From IMG/VR virus record IMGVR_UViG_3300045972_000293, positions 1 through 21,231 of that record: 21,231 nucleotides of DNA. One strand, given 5' to 3'. Made by a program: the position numbers and the translations under genes. Below are positions 8,651-15,605 of this stretch, piece by piece. Within the stretch, counting starts at the first letter, position 1, and each line of letters begins with the position of its first letter. The notes under the pieces are model-generated. The model had not been told where the DNA came from. It saw nothing but the letters and a program-made list of their open reading frames with translations, and did no database searches. The stretch comes from a virus.

Positions 8651-8822
8651 GCTGAGTCACCTCCTCGGTGCTGGGTTTGGGATTAGTCTTGCCGCACTTG
8701 CGGGCGACGCCCTGTGCGATGAAGGAATCGGCTTCCTCGGGGTGCACGGAGATCCGGTCGCCGCGGCGGACCTTGCCGTACTTCATGGTGTCGCGGGCCT
8801 GGGTAAACTCGATGACAATCAC
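8643..8822 (-). CDS. Small conserved-looking phage protein, unknown function
   Basis: A 59-residue frame starts at GTG 8822, overlapping the Rz1 stop as GTGA, with AGGAGG four bases upstream. It ends in a TGA that overlaps the start of the tail tube gene. It reads M/V-IVIEFTQARDTMKYGKVRRGDRI, then HPEEADSFIAQGVARKCGK. The lysine/arginine-rich GD-RI strand followed by an 'EEAD-FIAQGVA' helix resembles small phage proteins encoded near head-tail genes, which often end in a helix describing a position lost at 'A--F---G'. No function is assigned. The excellent ribosome binding site and exact coupling on both sides argue that it is real. Confidence 0.75.
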   Translation of the reverse strand: MIVIEFTQARDTMKYGKVRRGDRISVHPEEADSFIAQGVARKCGKTNPKPSTEEVTQHV

Positions 8823-9115
8823 GGCGCCTCCTTGATCGCTTCGTTGTAGAGCCGCAGCACCGTCCGCGAACTTTCCAGGGCGGCCCGGTAGAACTCCAGG
8901 TTGATCAGCACGTCGCGGCGGCCGCGATCATCGAGACAGTATTCCGCCTGCGCTGCGCCCGGCGGGTAGAGCACCACCTGGTACAGGGCCGGATGGGGCT
9001 CTATCAGCAGCTGAGCCGGACGAATACACGGCTTGCAGCAGCCCCCCAGGTATAAAAGGCAGAGGGCGAGAATCGACAAAAACAGGCTTCGGGGCGCTTT
9101 CGATGCGAGACACAT
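8819..9115 (-). CDS. Rz1-like outer-membrane spanin lipoprotein
   Basis: This 98-residue frame begins inside the Rz gene in another frame and extends 109 bases past it. It has a basic N-terminus, a hydrophobic stretch (about 11-23) and a lipobox-like LGGC with Cys26 as the lipidated residue; a second Cys follows at once and another at 30. This is the o-spanin pattern: a small lipoprotein that pairs with the inner-membrane Rz to fuse inner and outer membranes at the last step of lysis. It is longer than typical Rz1 proteins, and less Pro-rich than usual. The -2 position of the lipobox is Gly, which is tolerated but not optimal. Confidence 0.8.
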   Translation of the reverse strand: MCLASKAPRSLFLSILALCLLYLGGCCKPCIRPAQLLIEPHPALYQVVLYPPGAAQAEYCLDDRGRRDVLINLEFYRAALESSRTVLRLYNEAIKEAP

Positions 9116-9347
9116 TGATCTGGCTCTCCAGTTTGATCTGGCCGATGGCTTCGGTGATCTGGTTGGTAAGCTGCTGCATGGCAGCGGCCGACTTCAGCTT
9201 TTCGGTGAGCAGCGCCTGCTCCTGGCGGAGTTGGTCGCGCTCGGCGAAGACTGAGCGGACATACATGCCGGTACCGATCAGGCTAAGGGCCAGCAGGCCG
9301 GCAGCGATCCAGCGCCAGTTTTTGAGCGCGAATGCCAGCGCGGTCAC
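8928..9347 (-). CDS. Rz-like inner-membrane spanin
   Basis: This 139-residue protein starts at a GTG that overlaps the upstream stop (GTGA). It has one N-terminal transmembrane segment (about 10-32, WRWIAAGLLALSLIGTGMYV) followed by a heptad-like helical stretch (about 35-75, ERDQLRQEQALLTEKLKSAA). This is the i-spanin architecture: an N-in membrane anchor with a periplasmic coiled coil. The Rz1 gene lies in an alternative frame over its 3' half, the classic nested arrangement. The C-terminal 40 residues are Gly/Pro/Ser-rich, probably because that DNA is constrained by the overlapping Rz1 frame. Confidence 0.82.
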   Translation of the reverse strand: MTALAFALKNWRWIAAGLLALSLIGTGMYVRSVFAERDQLRQEQALLTEKLKSAAAMQQLTNQITEAIGQIKLESQINVSRIESAPKPVFVDSRPLPFIPGGLLQAVYSSGSAADRAPSGPVPGGALPAGRSAGGILSR

Positions 9348-9526
9348 TTGGCACCCGCTGGGACGTTCATCTTGGTTGCCAGGTCAAGCCCGAAAATGAT
9401 GCCCGTCAGCAGGACCCAGTCGGTCCCGGTGATCTTGCCAAACCAGAGGAAAACGCAGGCGGTCATCCAGGCAACATACTTCTTGGCGATGAATGTTTCA
9501 CCCAACCGTTTCAATCTGTTCAGCAT
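9344..9526 (-). CDS. Small membrane protein, possible holin or phage membrane protein
   Basis: This 60-residue protein has an ATG with GGAGG six bases upstream. It has a basic N-terminus (MLNRLKRLG) and two short hydrophobic stretches (about 18-30 and 37-48) that could form one long or two tight membrane helices. It lies between the amidase and Rz, so it probably takes part in lysis as a second holin or antiholin-like protein. There is no family motif; the assignment rests on position, size and hydrophobicity. Confidence 0.65.
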   Translation of the reverse strand: MLNRLKRLGETFIAKKYVAWMTACVFLWFGKITGTDWVLLTGIIFGLDLATKMNVPAGAK

Positions 9527-9554
9527 CCGTCCCCTCCTTGGTCTGTGCCTGGTA

Positions 9555-9665
9555 TTAATCGCGCAGCGCGTAGCACTTCAGCACGGACTGAACGACGCAG
9601 CTCGGCTTGTTGTTGTGTGCGCACTTCCCGCCGACGATACTGCAGTAGGCGCCCTCTCCACTCAT
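9555..9665 (-). CDS. 36-residue Cys-rich peptide of unknown function
   Basis: A short frame starts at ATG 9665, overlapping the amidase stop as ATGA, and ends with TAA at 9557-9555. It has four cysteines at residues 8, 15, 23 and 31, spaced seven to eight apart, in a peptide ending CYALRD. There is no signal peptide, no transmembrane segment and no clear ribosome binding site, so expression would depend on coupling to the amidase. The regular cysteine spacing suggests a small metal-binding or disulfide fold. I do not recognise it. The chance-frame alternative cannot be excluded, but without it there would be a 135-base gap in an otherwise gapless operon. Confidence 0.55.
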   Translation of the reverse strand: MSGEGAYCSIVGGKCAHNNKPSCVVQSVLKCYALRD

Positions 9666-10081
9666 GCCGCTTGCACCAGTTCGATAAAGTGCTCCCAGGG
9701 GAACAGCTTCCCGGGGCAGGACTTCTCCGCATACTCGTGGTGGCGGTGGATGGACTCGACAGGGAGCCCGGCCAAGCGCAGATAACCGGCGGTCACCTGG
9801 GCCGCGTAGGTGAGCAGCTCCTCGTCGGGCGGGGCCTGGTCGAAGTTGCCGACGATGCAGATCCCCAGGGTGTCGTTATGCCCAATGGTGTGGGCGCCGA
9901 CCATATCGATCGGCCGGCCGGTGAGGGTAGTCAGCTCGCCGTTGATACGCTCGACGCCGGCATGATAGCCGATGTCGGACCAGCCTTTCTCCTGCATGTG
10001 GTAGTGCTTGATGCCATCCCAGTCGACGGTTTGACCGTCCTTGGTCAGGCTATGGTGGATAACTATTCCGATCGGTTTCAT
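9662..10081 (-). CDS. Endolysin, N-acetylmuramoyl-L-alanine amidase (T7 lysozyme/PGRP type)
   Basis: This 139-residue protein is a single-domain amidase that would cut the bond between N-acetylmuramic acid and L-alanine in peptidoglycan. It opens with GIVIHHS (His9/His10), followed by DIGYH (Tyr39, His40), VGAHTIGHND and GICIVGNF. Near the end comes HRHHEYAEKSCPG. Mapped on T7 lysozyme, zinc ligands would be His9, His114 and Cys122 (the His-to-Cys spacing of eight matches), with Tyr39 and Lys120 in the catalytic positions. There is no signal peptide, so it needs a holin to reach the periplasm. A membrane protein gene precedes it and spanins follow, forming a lysis cassette. Confidence 0.92.
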   Translation of the reverse strand: MKPIGIVIHHSLTKDGQTVDWDGIKHYHMQEKGWSDIGYHAGVERINGELTTLTGRPIDMVGAHTIGHNDTLGICIVGNFDQAPPDEELLTYAAQVTAGYLRLAGLPVESIHRHHEYAEKSCPGKLFPWEHFIELVQAA

Positions 10082-10084
10082 GCG

Positions 10085-10381
10085 CTAAGCCTCCTCTCCG
10101 CTGCTACAGTCCCGGTTCTTACCCTGGCAAAAGCCCTGGAGCTTTTTCAACTCCTGCCCCTGGCTTGTGGTAATCCTGTAGAGAGATCGCTGGCCGCGCC
10201 AGATTTCGACCAGGAGAGCAATCAACCCCATGCCGATGGCCTTTAGCAACGTACTTTTGTCAACCGCGACGATCATATCCTCTGCGCCCACGGACTGGTC
10301 GAGGCTGAGCAGCAGCGCAACGGCGGTAATGGCCGTGAAAAAGAAAAAGGATTTGCGGACCAGGTCGCGAGGAATCATCAT
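10085..10381 (-). CDS. Putative holin (two transmembrane segments)
   Basis: This protein has 98 residues from the ATG at 10381. It has a basic N-terminus (MMIPRDLVRK), a first hydrophobic segment (about 11-27) rich in Phe and Leu, a short acidic loop, a second hydrophobic segment (about 45-61), and a charged C-terminal tail. This fits a class II holin topology. It lies four bases before the amidase, as holins usually do. An in-frame ATG at 10417 would add 12 residues and overlap the upstream gene by 13 bases. I prefer 10381 because a GGAG lies ten bases upstream and no site is seen before 10417. The holin role is inferred. Confidence 0.7.
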   Translation of the reverse strand: MMIPRDLVRKSFFFFTAITAVALLLSLDQSVGAEDMIVAVDKSTLLKAIGMGLIALLVEIWRGQRSLYRITTSQGQELKKLQGFCQGKNRDCSSGEEA

Positions 10382-10404
10382 ATTTGCGTTGCTCCGGACT
10401 GTAG

Positions 10405-10884
10405 TTAGACTAGCCATTTTCTGGTCAAGTACACGATGGTGAATTTGACCCGGGTGCCGTAGAGGATCTGGCCGCCGATGTCATGCTGCATGTCCATGGG
10501 GTTCTCGGCCATGCTGGTGCGTCGGGCCAGGCCATCCCACCGGGGATCGAGTCCAACGGCAGCCGAAACATCGGCATAGGCCTTGCGCCCGTTCAGGTCA
10601 GCCTGCTTGCCCGAGGTGAAGCAGTCGACGGTGACATTCAGGTAGTTGTACTGCCAGCCGAGTGGGGCCCCGTCGTAGACGATCTGGCTGATGTCGTCGG
10701 AGACCACCATGCAGGGAAAGTCGGTTGCCGGGTTGAGCTGGCGCTTGAGGTTCACAAACACCCGCAGGCCCAGGTCACCCTTGAAGACGTAGTCGTCACC
10801 GTTGATCTGTATCACCTGACCGGCGCGGATCCTCTGGAGCCGGGCCTCCACCGCGTTTACGAGCTGCTGCTGGATGCTGTCCAT
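10405..10884 (-). CDS. Tail terminator/completion-like protein
   Basis: This 159-residue soluble protein has an ATG preceded by GAGG. It lies after the head-tail connector gene and before the lysis genes. The start (helix MDSIQQQLVNAVEARL), a central FPCMVVSDD strand, an alternating strand YNYLNVTVDCF, and the end VKFTIVYLTRKWLV match the general pattern of small proteins that cap the tail tube or join head to tail (lambda gpU/gpZ or HK97 gp10 types). No catalytic motif. The exact step, tail termination versus neck completion, cannot be told from sequence alone. Confidence 0.6.
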   Translation of the reverse strand: MDSIQQQLVNAVEARLQRIRAGQVIQINGDDYVFKGDLGLRVFVNLKRQLNPATDFPCMVVSDDISQIVYDGAPLGWQYNYLNVTVDCFTSGKQADLNGRKAYADVSAAVGLDPRWDGLARRTSMAENPMDMQHDIGGQILYGTRVKFTIVYLTRKWLV

Positions 10885-10893
10885 GGTGCCTCG

Positions 10894-11202
10894 CTAAAAG
10901 TCGGTGGTGAGCAGCAGCCGGGTCATGCCAGTGCCGTCTGCCTGGATGCCGTAGATCTCGAATTCGCCAAGCTCGACGCTCTGGCGAAGGATGGTGAGCC
11001 GGGTGCCATGGCTGATCGAAAGCAACTCTACGTCCGCGTCGTACATGGTACAGGAAGGAGAAACTGACTCAGCCTGCCCCTCGTAGAGACCTACCCGCTG
11101 AAACGGACCATCATATAAAACCGGCACCGTTTCCGCGGGCCCAACTGCTGCGGCGTAATCGGAATCGGCCATGATGACACCGAGGTCGAGATCCGTATCC
11201 AC
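10894..11202 (-). CDS. Head-tail joining protein (lambda FII-like)
   Basis: This 102-residue protein starts at a GTG immediately after the upstream TAG. A hydrophobic-acidic N-terminal helix is followed by a small beta domain with VLYDGPFQRV, SPSCTMYDADVELLSISHGTRLTI and EFEIYGIQADGTGMTRLLL. The pattern of two strand blocks, 'a limit on allowed values' then 'G-LT' and a 'GE--I--I--DG-G---L-L' end, is the one seen in head completion proteins of the FII type. It would sit on the portal ring or connector and receive the tail. An alternative ATG at 11172 lacks a ribosome binding site. Confidence 0.65.
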   Translation of the reverse strand: MDTDLDLGVIMADSDYAAAVGPAETVPVLYDGPFQRVGLYEGQAESVSPSCTMYDADVELLSISHGTRLTILRQSVELGEFEIYGIQADGTGMTRLLLTTDF

Positions 11203-11409
11203 CTACTTAGTACCCTTTACTTTTCTTGTGGTCTTCTTGGATTCTGGACCGCCGGTGCCATCCGCTACCACATCGGCCTTGCCCTTATCCAGGATGATGG
11301 CCGCGTCCTCGGCGGAGAGGTCCTCGGGTACGGAATAGACTTCTCCGGCAAACAGGGGCTTGGCATTGCTTTCAAAGGTATCGCTTGCGGGACGTATTTT
11401 TATCTTCAC
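11203..11409 (-). CDS. Small head protein, unknown function
   Basis: This 68-residue protein starts at a GTG with GGGAGGG upstream. The first 45 residues form a compact unit (MKIKIRPASDTF, AGEVYSVPEDLSAEDAAIILDKGKADVV) and the C-terminus is a Lys/Thr-rich tail (ESKKTTRKVKGTK). The pattern is common in small phage proteins between the capsid decoration gene and the head-tail connectors, which are rarely characterised. The basic tail might touch DNA or another virion protein; that is a guess. It abuts the downstream gene exactly. Confidence 0.6.
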   Translation of the reverse strand: MKIKIRPASDTFESNAKPLFAGEVYSVPEDLSAEDAAIILDKGKADVVADGTGGPESKKTTRKVKGTK

Positions 11410-11458
11410 GGGGCCCTCCCGGGGATCGAGGTCAGGGGGCCAGAGGCCCCCTTATGGG

Positions 11459-11788
11459 TTAGATATTAAGGTTAAGGTCGACGGTTGTGGCCCCGTTGCC
11501 GGCCGCAGCATGAGCGAAACCCGCATAGGTATTACCCGAGGCGGTGGTGGTCAGACGCTTGTTGGTATTGTCCCAGTAGAGCGCGGCACCCTGGGCGACT
11601 ACGTCCGTGGAGAGCTTAGGCAGGTTGAAGACGCCTTCGACAGCCAGGGCACCCTTGGCGGCATCGGCGATGTCAATCGAGGCGACACCCAGCTTCGTGC
11701 CGACCAGGACACCAGATCCGCTGGTGATGGTTGCGCCACTGGCATTGGTGTAGGTGAGCCTGTCACCGTCCTGAATGTAATTTTTCAC
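11459..11788 (-). CDS. Capsid cement/decoration-like protein (DUF2190)
   Basis: I place the start at GTG 11788, seven bases after GGAGG; an upstream ATG at 11830 would add 14 residues lacking similarity to the family. The 109-residue product begins VKNYIQDGDRLTYTNA, followed by GATITSGSGVLVGTKLGVA and a series of beta strands with GALAVEGVFNLPK and AALYWDN. This is the DUF2190 pattern, a family encoded next to major capsid proteins and thought to include capsid-stabilising decoration proteins. It follows the protease/capsid fusion directly, as expected. Binding to the outer capsid surface is inferred from the family. Confidence 0.82.
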   Translation of the reverse strand: MKNYIQDGDRLTYTNASGATITSGSGVLVGTKLGVASIDIADAAKGALAVEGVFNLPKLSTDVVAQGAALYWDNTNKRLTTTASGNTYAGFAHAAAGNGATTVDLNLNI

Positions 11789-11859
11789 TGTATTTCCTCC
11801 ACTTAAAGGGTTGTCAGAGTAGGGGGGCAAGCCCCCCTTGATTAACTGTCTGGCGAGGA

Positions 11860-13287
11860 CTAGGACCCCGGGTTCTTGTAGAGGCCTTTCCAGCCCATGG
11901 CCTTGGCACCTACGTCGATGCGCACCTTGAACTCGACGCCGTCGGTGCTCCAGCCCTGCTTGGTGTCCAGGAAGGGGGTCTTGTTGCCGTTCAGGAAGAA
12001 CACCTTGACGGTCTTGCCCTTACGAGCGGCCAGGTACCAGGCGGTGGTGGATGCGTCGTCCAGGCGCGGTTCGTAGATCCTGGTGAAGTAGGCGCCGCTG
12101 TAGATGTTCTGCAGGTTGGGCTGCGCCTGGGTGCCGACCACCGGGGTGGAGAAGAACTGCTCCGCTGCGGCCTTCTTGGTCAGCGGGCAGAGGAAGTAGG
12201 CCGGCTTGATGTTGAGCCGGCGCTTGCCGCCGATGTCCTTCTGCAGGCCCATCGCGGTTTCAGCCAGGCCCAGGGAGTCGACGGAGACCACGGCGCCGGA
12301 AGCAGCCAGGTTCTTGTGGTTGGAATGGAACAGCGCGGTGCCGTCACCCATGGCGCTATTGGCGGTCAGTACCGCGTAGACAACGTCGCCGACGGTGCGG
12401 GTCGCAGCTTCCCCGTGCTCGCGCGGGATCTCGGAGAGAGCGCCCAGGTCGTCGTTGATGATGGTCTGGCGGCTGATCTTGAACAGCTTGCCAAAGGTGG
12501 CGATCTTGTAGCTTTCGGACTGCTCGGTGCGGGTACCGTACTTGTACTCGTCGTCCTCGCCGATCTCGTCGAGGCTGTCGACCTCACCCGGGCGGACTGC
12601 GGTGTGGGTCTTGAAGTCGGACACGGAGCCTTCGGCTACCCAGGACGGCCAGGTCTCTTCCTGGGTCTCCCAGCCGTCAAGCAGCTCTTTGTTGGCAACG
12701 TTGGAAAGCAGTAGCGGGAAATCGCTGGTGGTGAAGGAGCGGCCAACCATCTCGAGGACGTTGCCACCCAGCGCAGACTGACCGGCCATGCGCAGCGATT
12801 CGCGGGCCAGCTCGACCAGGGTGAACCCGGCCAGATCGCGGGCGCCCAGCTTGATCAGGCTGTCGTCGCAGGTGTGACCGCAGCGGATGATGAGGGACCC
12901 CTCGGCCGCCTGACGGAATTTGTCGCGGGCGTCGGTGCCGACTTCCGTGGAACTGCGGAACACGGGGGCCGGGCCGCTGGTCACCACGTGCTCGAAAGCC
13001 GCGGAGCGCACGGCTTCCACGGAGGTGCCGCCGGTGATGAACTCGGTGATCTTGGTCTCGGGCAAGCCGGCGCGGCTGCAGATGGCGCGGATGTCGGTGC
13101 AGCGGGACTGCTCTGCCAGAAATGCGGAGCGGACCTGCTCGGTTACCGCGGCTGCGTCGACGGTACCTGCCGGCGGGGCCGCCTCATCACGTACCTGCAG
13201 GGTCTCCAGGAAGCGCCTGGCCTCCTCCTCGGTCGCAGTCTCGGAAAGGCCACGACTCACCAGAAATGCTCTCAGCTTGGGATCCAT
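11860..13287 (-). CDS. Possible internally initiated major capsid protein
   Basis: Within the protease/capsid fusion, ATG 13287 (residue 227) has AAGGAG six bases upstream, as good as any site in this window. The frame is that of the fusion, giving a 475-residue product of scaffold-like domain plus capsid. The junction falls exactly between the protease end and the start of the helical scaffold-like part, where a separate capsid gene would begin. Nested in-frame products are known in lambda (C and Nu3). Many capsid copies and few protease copies are needed, so internal initiation would solve the ratio problem. This is inference from the sequence. Confidence 0.5.
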   Translation of the reverse strand: MDPKLRAFLVSRGLSETATEEEARRFLETLQVRDEAAPPAGTVDAAAVTEQVRSAFLAEQSRCTDIRAICSRAGLPETKITEFITGGTSVEAVRSAAFEHVVTSGPAPVFRSSTEVGTDARDKFRQAAEGSLIIRCGHTCDDSLIKLGARDLAGFTLVELARESLRMAGQSALGGNVLEMVGRSFTTSDFPLLLSNVANKELLDGWETQEETWPSWVAEGSVSDFKTHTAVRPGEVDSLDEIGEDDEYKYGTRTEQSESYKIATFGKLFKISRQTIINDDLGALSEIPREHGEAATRTVGDVVYAVLTANSAMGDGTALFHSNHKNLAASGAVVSVDSLGLAETAMGLQKDIGGKRRLNIKPAYFLCPLTKKAAAEQFFSTPVVGTQAQPNLQNIYSGAYFTRIYEPRLDDASTTAWYLAARKGKTVKVFFLNGNKTPFLDTKQGWSTDGVEFKVRIDVGAKAMGWKGLYKNPGS

Positions 13288-13965
13288 CTCATTCTCCTTT
13301 TTAGGGTTGCGGGGAATAACGGGGGTTGTGGCCGCCCGAACTTTTGCCATTTCATCCGCCCCGATGGGGCACATGCTCATTTCTTTAGGGGTCCAACTGG
13401 TGACTACCTTGATCGGGCCATCGTACATGGTGCCGCCCACTGCCTGGCGCTGCCCCTCCGGGATGTAGGTGCTCTCCAGGTCTAGGCGGGCGATGGAGCA
13501 GTCGGTAAGGTGCCCTTCCTTGGTTTTCAGATAGGGGCCTTCGGCTTCCGGAGCAGCCGAGAAGAAAGCGCGGCCGATCAGCTGGGAACCTTCGATGCGT
13601 ATGTCCCGGAACGATCCGATCACGCAGCTGGTATCGCTGCGCCTGTGAGTGTCAAGCAAGGGAAGCTGCTTGTTGGTGGGCATCTGGCAGCCGTCCATGC
13701 GCAGCACGGTCGGTATCTTTTCCCAACGGTCCCAGTCGATCTCGTTGACGGCGGTTTCGGTTGCCCCGACCATTTCTACCGAGCGGGTCGATTCGTCCAT
13801 TGACAAGGGGGCCCCAGGGCCAGAAACGGGCATTGCCCGGTAGTTCAGGCTGGTATCGATGTCCTGTGCAACAGGCTGGTCACCGGATTTGGGAGACCTG
13901 AGGTGCAGTCGGGTGCTGCCCAGAATGGCAGCCATCTTGCCGGCCAGGGAAATGCGGTGCGTCAT
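11860..13965 (-). CDS. Fused prohead protease and major capsid protein
   Basis: This is a 701-residue protein. I chose ATG 13965 (TGATG overlap with the portal stop, AAGGAG seven bases upstream) over the GTG at 13968. Residues about 85-210 form an HK97-type (S78-like) prohead protease: PLLDTH with His107, HLTDCSIARL with Ser157, and the closing WTPKEMSMCPIGAD with Glu195; these three fit the HK97 His-Ser-Glu triad. A charged helical region (about 228-330) looks like a scaffold or delta domain. The rest (about 340-701) is an HK97-fold capsid, with LRMAGQSALGG, SDFPLLLSNVANKELL and FKISRQTIINDDLGALSEIP. Capsid and protease are separate genes in most phages; fused versions are known. An internal ribosome binding site may also make the capsid part alone. 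Confidence 0.9.
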   Translation of the reverse strand: MTHRISLAGKMAAILGSTRLHLRSPKSGDQPVAQDIDTSLNYRAMPVSGPGAPLSMDESTRSVEMVGATETAVNEIDWDRWEKIPTVLRMDGCQMPTNKQLPLLDTHRRSDTSCVIGSFRDIRIEGSQLIGRAFFSAAPEAEGPYLKTKEGHLTDCSIARLDLESTYIPEGQRQAVGGTMYDGPIKVVTSWTPKEMSMCPIGADEMAKVRAATTPVIPRNPKKENEMDPKLRAFLVSRGLSETATEEEARRFLETLQVRDEAAPPAGTVDAAAVTEQVRSAFLAEQSRCTDIRAICSRAGLPETKITEFITGGTSVEAVRSAAFEHVVTSGPAPVFRSSTEVGTDARDKFRQAAEGSLIIRCGHTCDDSLIKLGARDLAGFTLVELARESLRMAGQSALGGNVLEMVGRSFTTSDFPLLLSNVANKELLDGWETQEETWPSWVAEGSVSDFKTHTAVRPGEVDSLDEIGEDDEYKYGTRTEQSESYKIATFGKLFKISRQTIINDDLGALSEIPREHGEAATRTVGDVVYAVLTANSAMGDGTALFHSNHKNLAASGAVVSVDSLGLAETAMGLQKDIGGKRRLNIKPAYFLCPLTKKAAAEQFFSTPVVGTQAQPNLQNIYSGAYFTRIYEPRLDDASTTAWYLAARKGKTVKVFFLNGNKTPFLDTKQGWSTDGVEFKVRIDVGAKAMGWKGLYKNPGS
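13288..13299 (-). promoter_or_regulatory. Internal ribosome binding site before capsid domain
   Basis: AAGGAG occupies 13299-13294 on the minus strand, followed by six bases and the ATG at 13287. It lies inside the coding frame of the fusion, in codons for Lys-Lys-Glu-Asn-Glu, so chance from codon use is possible. Its position exactly at the domain border makes it noteworthy. Confidence 0.5.
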
Positions 13966-15605
13966 CACTCTTCTCCTTCAGCCAAAAGTAGGGCCTCTTC
14001 GACTGCACCTCTGACAGCGCGAGTCATACTGAGGACCTTGGCTTTACGGCTTTCCCCATCGGCACCAAGAGCTGCCGGGTTATTTGCCGTGATGGTTGAT
14101 GTTTCGTCAATGTTGGCCAGGATGAAATCGAGACCGCGCTCTTTAAGGGACTCGGTGAACTCCTGCATGTTATCCAGGATCTCGTCGAGGTCCCGGCCGC
14201 GGGCGGCTACGATCTCCTGCGGGTCGCGCAGGCCTGCCTTCATCTGATCCAGAAGCGCCTTGGTGTCCCTCAGGAGGTCGGTAGACTCCATGCCAGGCGG
14301 CAGGAAGATGCCACGCTGGTATACGCGGGGATTTTTCCAGTAGTCGGGCAGCTTGAGCTTGCCGGAGAGGACGGCTGCATCGATGATGTCGTTCACTACC
14401 GGCCGGGGTAGGTGATTGATGTGACGGCGCTGGTGCGGGCGCATAGCGACACCAAAGTCGTTGCGGATCCCCTTGAGGTTGGAGAAGTTGAGCCCGGAGT
14501 AGTCCCCGGTCAATAGCTCGTAGGTCGTGTCGGTTGCAACGGCGAGCATTCTGGTGATCAACTGGGAGAAGGGCCCCACCTGGTCACCGGGGATGCTGTG
14601 ATCGGCAAAGGAGATTTTCTCACCGGGGCGCAGGTACTCGAAGGTCGCGTGGTCGATGTTTTCAAGGCGCTTGCCGGTATCCGCGCCCTGGCCTTCCACC
14701 GTGCGGCCGCGCTGGAATCCCGCGGGGTCGTTGGTCTCGATGATGCCCAGGTAGCGGGCAGCCATCTTGGCCACGTCGATGGTTGCGTCCATGTAGTCGG
14801 ACAGATCGTGGGCCAGCATGACAGCCGTGACGAACGGAGATACTCCGCGCAGCTGCCCGGGGCGCAGCGGCTCAAAGCCGTGCAGCACGTACTCGGCGGG
14901 GATTCGCTGGGTCTTGGTATAGGAGGTGATGTTGAGGCTGTTGTACCCTGTCGGGACCGCGAAGTGGTAGGCGACTACCCGGCCCGTCTTGGGATCGTAC
15001 TCAATCCCCTGGTCGACCTCCATTCCCGGTGTGATATCGGAGTAGAGGTTGGTAAGCCACTCCGCCTCGTACTGCATAAGGGAGTAGGGCAGGAAGCGGT
15101 TCTTGTCGTTGAGCCAGGTTTTTATGAAGATGTACTCTCCGGCTTCGACATCTTCGCCTTTGCCGAGGCGCTCCATCTCGCCAAAGCAAAGCGCCTGCGA
15201 GCTGCCGGGATACCAGCGTGCGTCGATCTCATCCATGCCCCAGCGCACAACGTCCTCGATCTGCTGGACCAGGACACGGTTCAGCTTGGGCCGCCCGCTC
15301 TTGCCCTTTTCCACGGTATCAAGTACCCGGCTCTGAAAATTGGTGCCGTCAGCACCAACGGTATAGTTGACAAGGTTCTTCTTTGCCTTGATAAAGTAGG
15401 GGAAGTCGCGGACCAGCTGGCGCAAGCGGGAGCGGATAACGGAGGAGGATGTGCGAATGATGCTGTTGACGTCCTGGGACGCGGGGGACCACTCGCCGGT
15501 GAGACGTGTGGTTTTGGCCGCTGCGTATTGCCGCTGCGGAATAACGATCTGGGACCCGTGAACGGTTACGGGGGTCTGCCGCCCTATGAGGCATCCGTGG
15601 CTCAT
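13965..15605 (-). CDS. Portal protein (lambda gpB family)
   Basis: This is a 546-residue protein with an ATG that overlaps the upstream stop (ATGA) and GGAGG nine bases before it. It contains hallmarks of lambda-type portals: RLRQLVRDFPYF with ANG-like KKNLVNYTVGADG, the wing-region WGMDEIDARWYPGS, GIEYDPKTGRVVAYHF, and the stretch LLTGDYSGLNFSNLKG followed by R-DF near residue 380, which is nearly invariant in the family. It would form the twelve-subunit ring at one capsid vertex through which DNA is packaged. It sits between the terminase and the protease/capsid fusion, as in lambda (A, W, B, C order). Confidence 0.95.
   Translation of the reverse strand: MSHGCLIGRQTPVTVHGSQIVIPQRQYAAAKTTRLTGEWSPASQDVNSIIRTSSSVIRSRLRQLVRDFPYFIKAKKNLVNYTVGADGTNFQSRVLDTVEKGKSGRPKLNRVLVQQIEDVVRWGMDEIDARWYPGSSQALCFGEMERLGKGEDVEAGEYIFIKTWLNDKNRFLPYSLMQYEAEWLTNLYSDITPGMEVDQGIEYDPKTGRVVAYHFAVPTGYNSLNITSYTKTQRIPAEYVLHGFEPLRPGQLRGVSPFVTAVMLAHDLSDYMDATIDVAKMAARYLGIIETNDPAGFQRGRTVEGQGADTGKRLENIDHATFEYLRPGEKISFADHSIPGDQVGPFSQLITRMLAVATDTTYELLTGDYSGLNFSNLKGIRNDFGVAMRPHQRRHINHLPRPVVNDIIDAAVLSGKLKLPDYWKNPRVYQRGIFLPPGMESTDLLRDTKALLDQMKAGLRDPQEIVAARGRDLDEILDNMQEFTESLKERGLDFILANIDETSTITANNPAALGADGESRKAKVLSMTRAVRGAVEEALLLAEGEE

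Noticed and set aside
9332-10246. A 304-residue plus-strand open frame over amidase and lysis genes
   Set aside because: Shadow of several minus-strand genes with clear motifs; its sequence looks like low-complexity translation of the opposite strand.
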